NCBI RefSeq assembly: GCF_029223585.1
Contig: NZ_CP119424.1
Location: 1,984,001-2,048,000 of the forward strand
DNA: 64,000 nucleotides
DNA from: Photobacterium sp. DA100
Lineage (GTDB): Bacteria; Pseudomonadota; Gammaproteobacteria; Enterobacterales; Vibrionaceae
Reading direction: 5' to 3'
In this document: positions 61,626 through 64,000 of the stretch, piece by piece
How the letters are laid out: each line of letters opens with the position of its first letter
Numbering within the stretch: the first letter of the stretch is position 1
Translations under genes and position numbers: made by a program
Notes under the pieces: generated by a model
What the model was told of the DNA's origin: nothing
Seen by the model: the letters and a program-made list of their open reading frames with translations, nothing else
The model's database searches: none

Positions 61626-61956
61626 CAGCACAAGGGATAGTTGAGACAAGAAGAGAAAGGAAGATTGCAGGCAAAAAAAAAGCGAGCCGGTCGATGGCTC
61701 GCAAAATAACTCATATATTGCATTTCGAGAGGGTGACTAGGAAATCCCAGTATCCTTACCAGTGAAAACCTAACTCATCGAAAGGGACAAAGGTTATATC
61801 CGCTAAACATTTTGCCTCAGGCCTGACGACTGTTGTCAGGAAAATGTCAGAAACAACAAAGCAATGTCTGTCATTGCGGTCGCGGTTCCAATTTTGCTGA
61901 AACCGCTTGGCCATTCCAAGTGCTGGCGGGAAGCAATGTCAGCTCCCCCTATCCCA
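61626..61956. other. intergenic region between convergent genes
   Basis: 331 bases holding the minus-strand terminator at 61673-61702. The rest (61703-61956) has no coding frame I would defend and no repeat beyond a short GTCAGGAAAATGTCAG direct repeat. Confidence 0.5.
61673..61702 (-). terminator. rho-independent terminator of the patatin gene
   Basis: Read on the minus strand: GCGAGCC-7-GGCTCGC followed by nine T residues. It lies 255 bases after the patatin stop. Confidence 0.85.
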
Positions 61957-64000
61957 CTAGTCAAACGTGGTTCCCAACGACAGGTAGAAGGAGTTCTGCC
62001 CGCCTTCGGCCATACCATAGGCGAGGTAAACCGGACCAACAGGGGTATCCAGCCCCAGGAACACACTGCCGGCGCTCAGGCTCGAGTCAAAGTCAATGTC
62101 TGACTGGTTATCCCAAACCCCACCTTGCTCCAGCGAGGCGCCGACATACACGGGCACCGACACGGCACCGAAATTGTTATCCATCAGCCGGTAGCTGTAT
62201 ACCAAGGCACCAAAGAGTTTGTAGCGTCCGTTAAGCTCATAGCGGTGATAGCCGGACATATTGAACAGCCCCCCCAAATCCTGCACATAAACCGGCAGCA
62301 CGTCATCACTGTCATAGCCGCCGGCCTGCAGCACACTGACAAGGCTGTGCCTTTCATAGCTGAAGGGCTTGAGCAATTTCAGTTCGGCATAGACACTATC
62401 GCTGGAGACCGTCTCTTCATCGTTGATGGAACTTCGACTAGATCCCAGCCCTACCTCGGTCCGGAGCATAAAACCTTCACGCGGGAAGAACAGGCTATCC
62501 AAGTCATCATAGACAAATGACACATACGGGCCGTGAACCGTATAGTCCTGTTTGTTATTGATATTGATTTCGCTGACCTCGCCGACCCCGCCGCGGTAAC
62601 CAACCGACAGCGAACTCCATGGCTGCAAGTTCCAACCCCACTCCGCGTAGCCGCTGTAGACACTGTATTCCGTTTCGACCGAGCTGCCCGGCTCACGGTC
62701 AATCAAGTCCGCCTGCTCGCGAGACAAGATGAACTCGCGGACTTCGCGGTTCCAGCTGATACCGAACGAGGTATAGGTGTTTTTCTGGTAATCGAGCGGA
62801 AAGTAGAAACTGGTATCGATTTTCTTCCAGCTTCCCAGCAGCCATTCGAACTGCCACTCCCCTCCCATGTCAGTCAGGTTGGTGTAGATATACTGGGTAC
62901 CGAAAGCAAAGTCCGAGCGGTTGGCAAAGTCATCCTCGAAAGCAAACTTGAGGTTCAGGTAGCCCGGTCCCCAGGACTTCTCCCGCACATCCATCACCAG
63001 CACATTTTCTTCGTCCTGCTGCTCGATTTGGTAGGTGATCCGCTCAAAAATATCTTGCCGGTTGAGCCTTTTCACCGCTTCGTCCATCTCCTCGTTGGTG
63101 ATCACCCGATCCGTCGCGATATCCATGACTTCAAGCAGCGCCTGATCGGAGCGCTGGGTGTAGTTTTTCACCTCGATCCGGTCGATGTAGTAGGCCGGAC
63201 TGGCTAGCAGCCGGGAGCGGCGGTCAAGCTTGTCATTGAGGTAGGTTTGGTAGTCTTGCTCCGACAGCTGGTAGCGCTGGAGCCGAGGCAGGGCATCGAG
63301 CGCCACCTTGCGCCCGGCAACGTAGGCCTGGTCCATTTTGTCGAAGTGGGGCGCCAGCATGAAGGACACATCCGGCTGGAGGTATACGTCCCCCTCCGCC
63401 ATCAGTGCCATTTGCTGATCGGCACTGGTATTAGTCATGAAGGTGGTGAGCTGGCCGATGATATTGAAGGCGCTATTAAGCTGGGGCTCTTCAAAGAGTG
63501 CATCTCGGAGATCCACCGCGATGATCACATCGGCGCCCAGTGCCTGCGCCGCATCGACCGGCATATTGTTGACGATCCCGCCATCGACCAGGATCTGGTT
63601 GCCAATTCTTACCGGCTGAAGCGCCCCCGGAACGGTCATCGAAGCCTGCATGGCCGTGGCCAGGTGCCCTCTATCCAGCACTACCGGCTGAACAGTAACG
63701 ATATCTGTCGCCACGGCCCGGTAGGGCACCGCCAACTCATCGAAACTCTCAAGGGCGGGGAGGTTGTCGGTGAGGTTACCGAGCAAGGTGGCCATGCCCT
63801 GGCCCTGGAAGGCTCCGGGTTTAGACTGGTAGTTCCCTTTGAGATCAATGCCGATATCGGTATAGATCTGGTAATTGTCATTTTGCTGCTTGCGGCGCAG
63901 CTCGAGATCATTTCGCCCGACGCGATCCTCGTAGCCACTCTGCCAGTCGGCGTCCATCGTCTTGTACCGTACTTCCTCGGCAGACAGGCCCATGGCATAC
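61957..64000 (-). CDS. patatin-like phospholipase with POTRA and outer-membrane barrel (cut by right edge)
   Basis: About 681 residues are visible and the frame runs off the window, reading YAMGLSAEEVRY at the edge. That is the end of the patatin nucleophile-elbow region, so the GxSxG serine lies outside. The visible parts are the catalytic Asp in LVDGGIVNNMPVDAAQALGAD, a POTRA-like domain (YYIDRIEVKNYTQRSDQALLEV to RQDIFERITYQIEQQ), and a long C-terminal beta-barrel ending in SFYLSLGTTFD. This is the PlpD/type Vd layout, in which the barrel secretes or displays a lipase at the cell surface. Confidence 0.9.
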   Translation of the reverse strand, partial: YAMGLSAEEVRYKTMDADWQSGYEDRVGRNDLELRRKQQNDNYQIYTDIGIDLKGNYQSKPGAFQGQGMATLLGNLTDNLPALESFDELAVPYRAVATDIVTVQPVVLDRGHLATAMQASMTVPGALQPVRIGNQILVDGGIVNNMPVDAAQALGADVIIAVDLRDALFEEPQLNSAFNIIGQLTTFMTNTSADQQMALMAEGDVYLQPDVSFMLAPHFDKMDQAYVAGRKVALDALPRLQRYQLSEQDYQTYLNDKLDRRSRLLASPAYYIDRIEVKNYTQRSDQALLEVMDIATDRVITNEEMDEAVKRLNRQDIFERITYQIEQQDEENVLVMDVREKSWGPGYLNLKFAFEDDFANRSDFAFGTQYIYTNLTDMGGEWQFEWLLGSWKKIDTSFYFPLDYQKNTYTSFGISWNREVREFILSREQADLIDREPGSSVETEYSVYSGYAEWGWNLQPWSSLSVGYRGGVGEVSEININNKQDYTVHGPYVSFVYDDLDSLFFPREGFMLRTEVGLGSSRSSINDEETVSSDSVYAELKLLKPFSYERHSLVSVLQAGGYDSDDVLPVYVQDLGGLFNMSGYHRYELNGRYKLFGALVYSYRLMDNNFGAVSVPVYVGASLEQGGVWDNQSDIDFDSSLSAGSVFLGLDTPVGPVYLAYGMAEGGQNSFYLSLGTTFD

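Noticed and set aside
1..64000. CRISPR arrays, rRNA and tRNA genes
   Set aside because: No regularly spaced repeats of suitable size, no rRNA-like blocks and no tRNA T-arm/CCA patterns were noticed on reading. A dedicated scan was not possible.

Overview
The window reads as a stretch of accessory-rich chromosome from a gammaproteobacterium. My best guess is a Vibrionaceae member (Photobacterium/Vibrio-like). This is an inference from gene content: fructose-type PTS systems, RND/EmrAB-type pumps, a glycine-zipper lipoprotein, a YegU/YegV/YegW-like set, and a patatin/beta-barrel protein. No rRNA, tRNA, CRISPR array, transposase or integrase gene was seen. Genes are dense, with many small operons each paired with its own regulator.

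Layout. 0-8 kb: end of a DUF885 gene, a YgiC/YjfC-type ATP-grasp ligase, an outer-membrane beta-barrel protein, a glycine-zipper lipoprotein, and a LysR regulator divergent from an EmrAB-type efflux pair. A ~106 bp palindromic element separates this from the next block. 8-15.5 kb: an RpiR regulator divergent from a glycosylglycerate-type PTS operon (EIIBC, GH38 alpha-mannosidase, GH13_18 phosphorylase, and an EIIA with a C-terminal membrane anchor). 15.5-22.8 kb: peptide deformylase, di-haem cytochrome c peroxidase-like protein, a small protein with a transglutaminase-like Cys-His-Asp pattern, a DUF218 protein, a TetR/DHFR-like pair with a clear operator, and a secreted class-C-type serine hydrolase.

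22.8-36.7 kb is the most distinctive part. A dihydroxyacetone/glycerol module is enclosed by two identical 50-bp copies of one rho-independent terminator in direct orientation. On the minus strand it carries gldA, a fused DhaKL kinase, an MFS carrier, an MDR oxidoreductase, an unrecognised 7-TM protein, a DeoR regulator and a small membrane protein. On the plus strand it carries separate dhaK and dhaL (no dhaM in the window) and a BCCT carrier. A DhaR-type regulator (minus strand) lies between them. Two pairs of 15-bp palindromic boxes, both spaced exactly 33 bp centre to centre, lie in the gldA/dhaK and dhaR/BCCT intergenic regions and are probably DhaR sites. The minus-strand half is visibly more A+T-rich than the flanks.

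36.8-49 kb: a LysR gene; a YegW/YegU/NCS1 permease/YegV cluster (the E. coli yeg module with a different transporter class); a HAD phosphatase; a FAH-superfamily protein; and a mannose/fructose-type PTS with a long mannose-6-phosphate isomerase, controlled by a divergent LacI gene through repeated operators and a CRP-like site. Two short regulator relics (AraC C-terminus, LysR effector domain) lie here. 49-55 kb: a 48-residue membrane peptide coupled to DMT and SSS transporters, then an AraC regulator divergent from a glycine-amidinotransferase-like enzyme. 55-64 kb: an RND efflux pair, two divergent genes (one unknown, one uracil-DNA-glycosylase-like), and a patatin-POTRA-barrel protein cut by the right edge.
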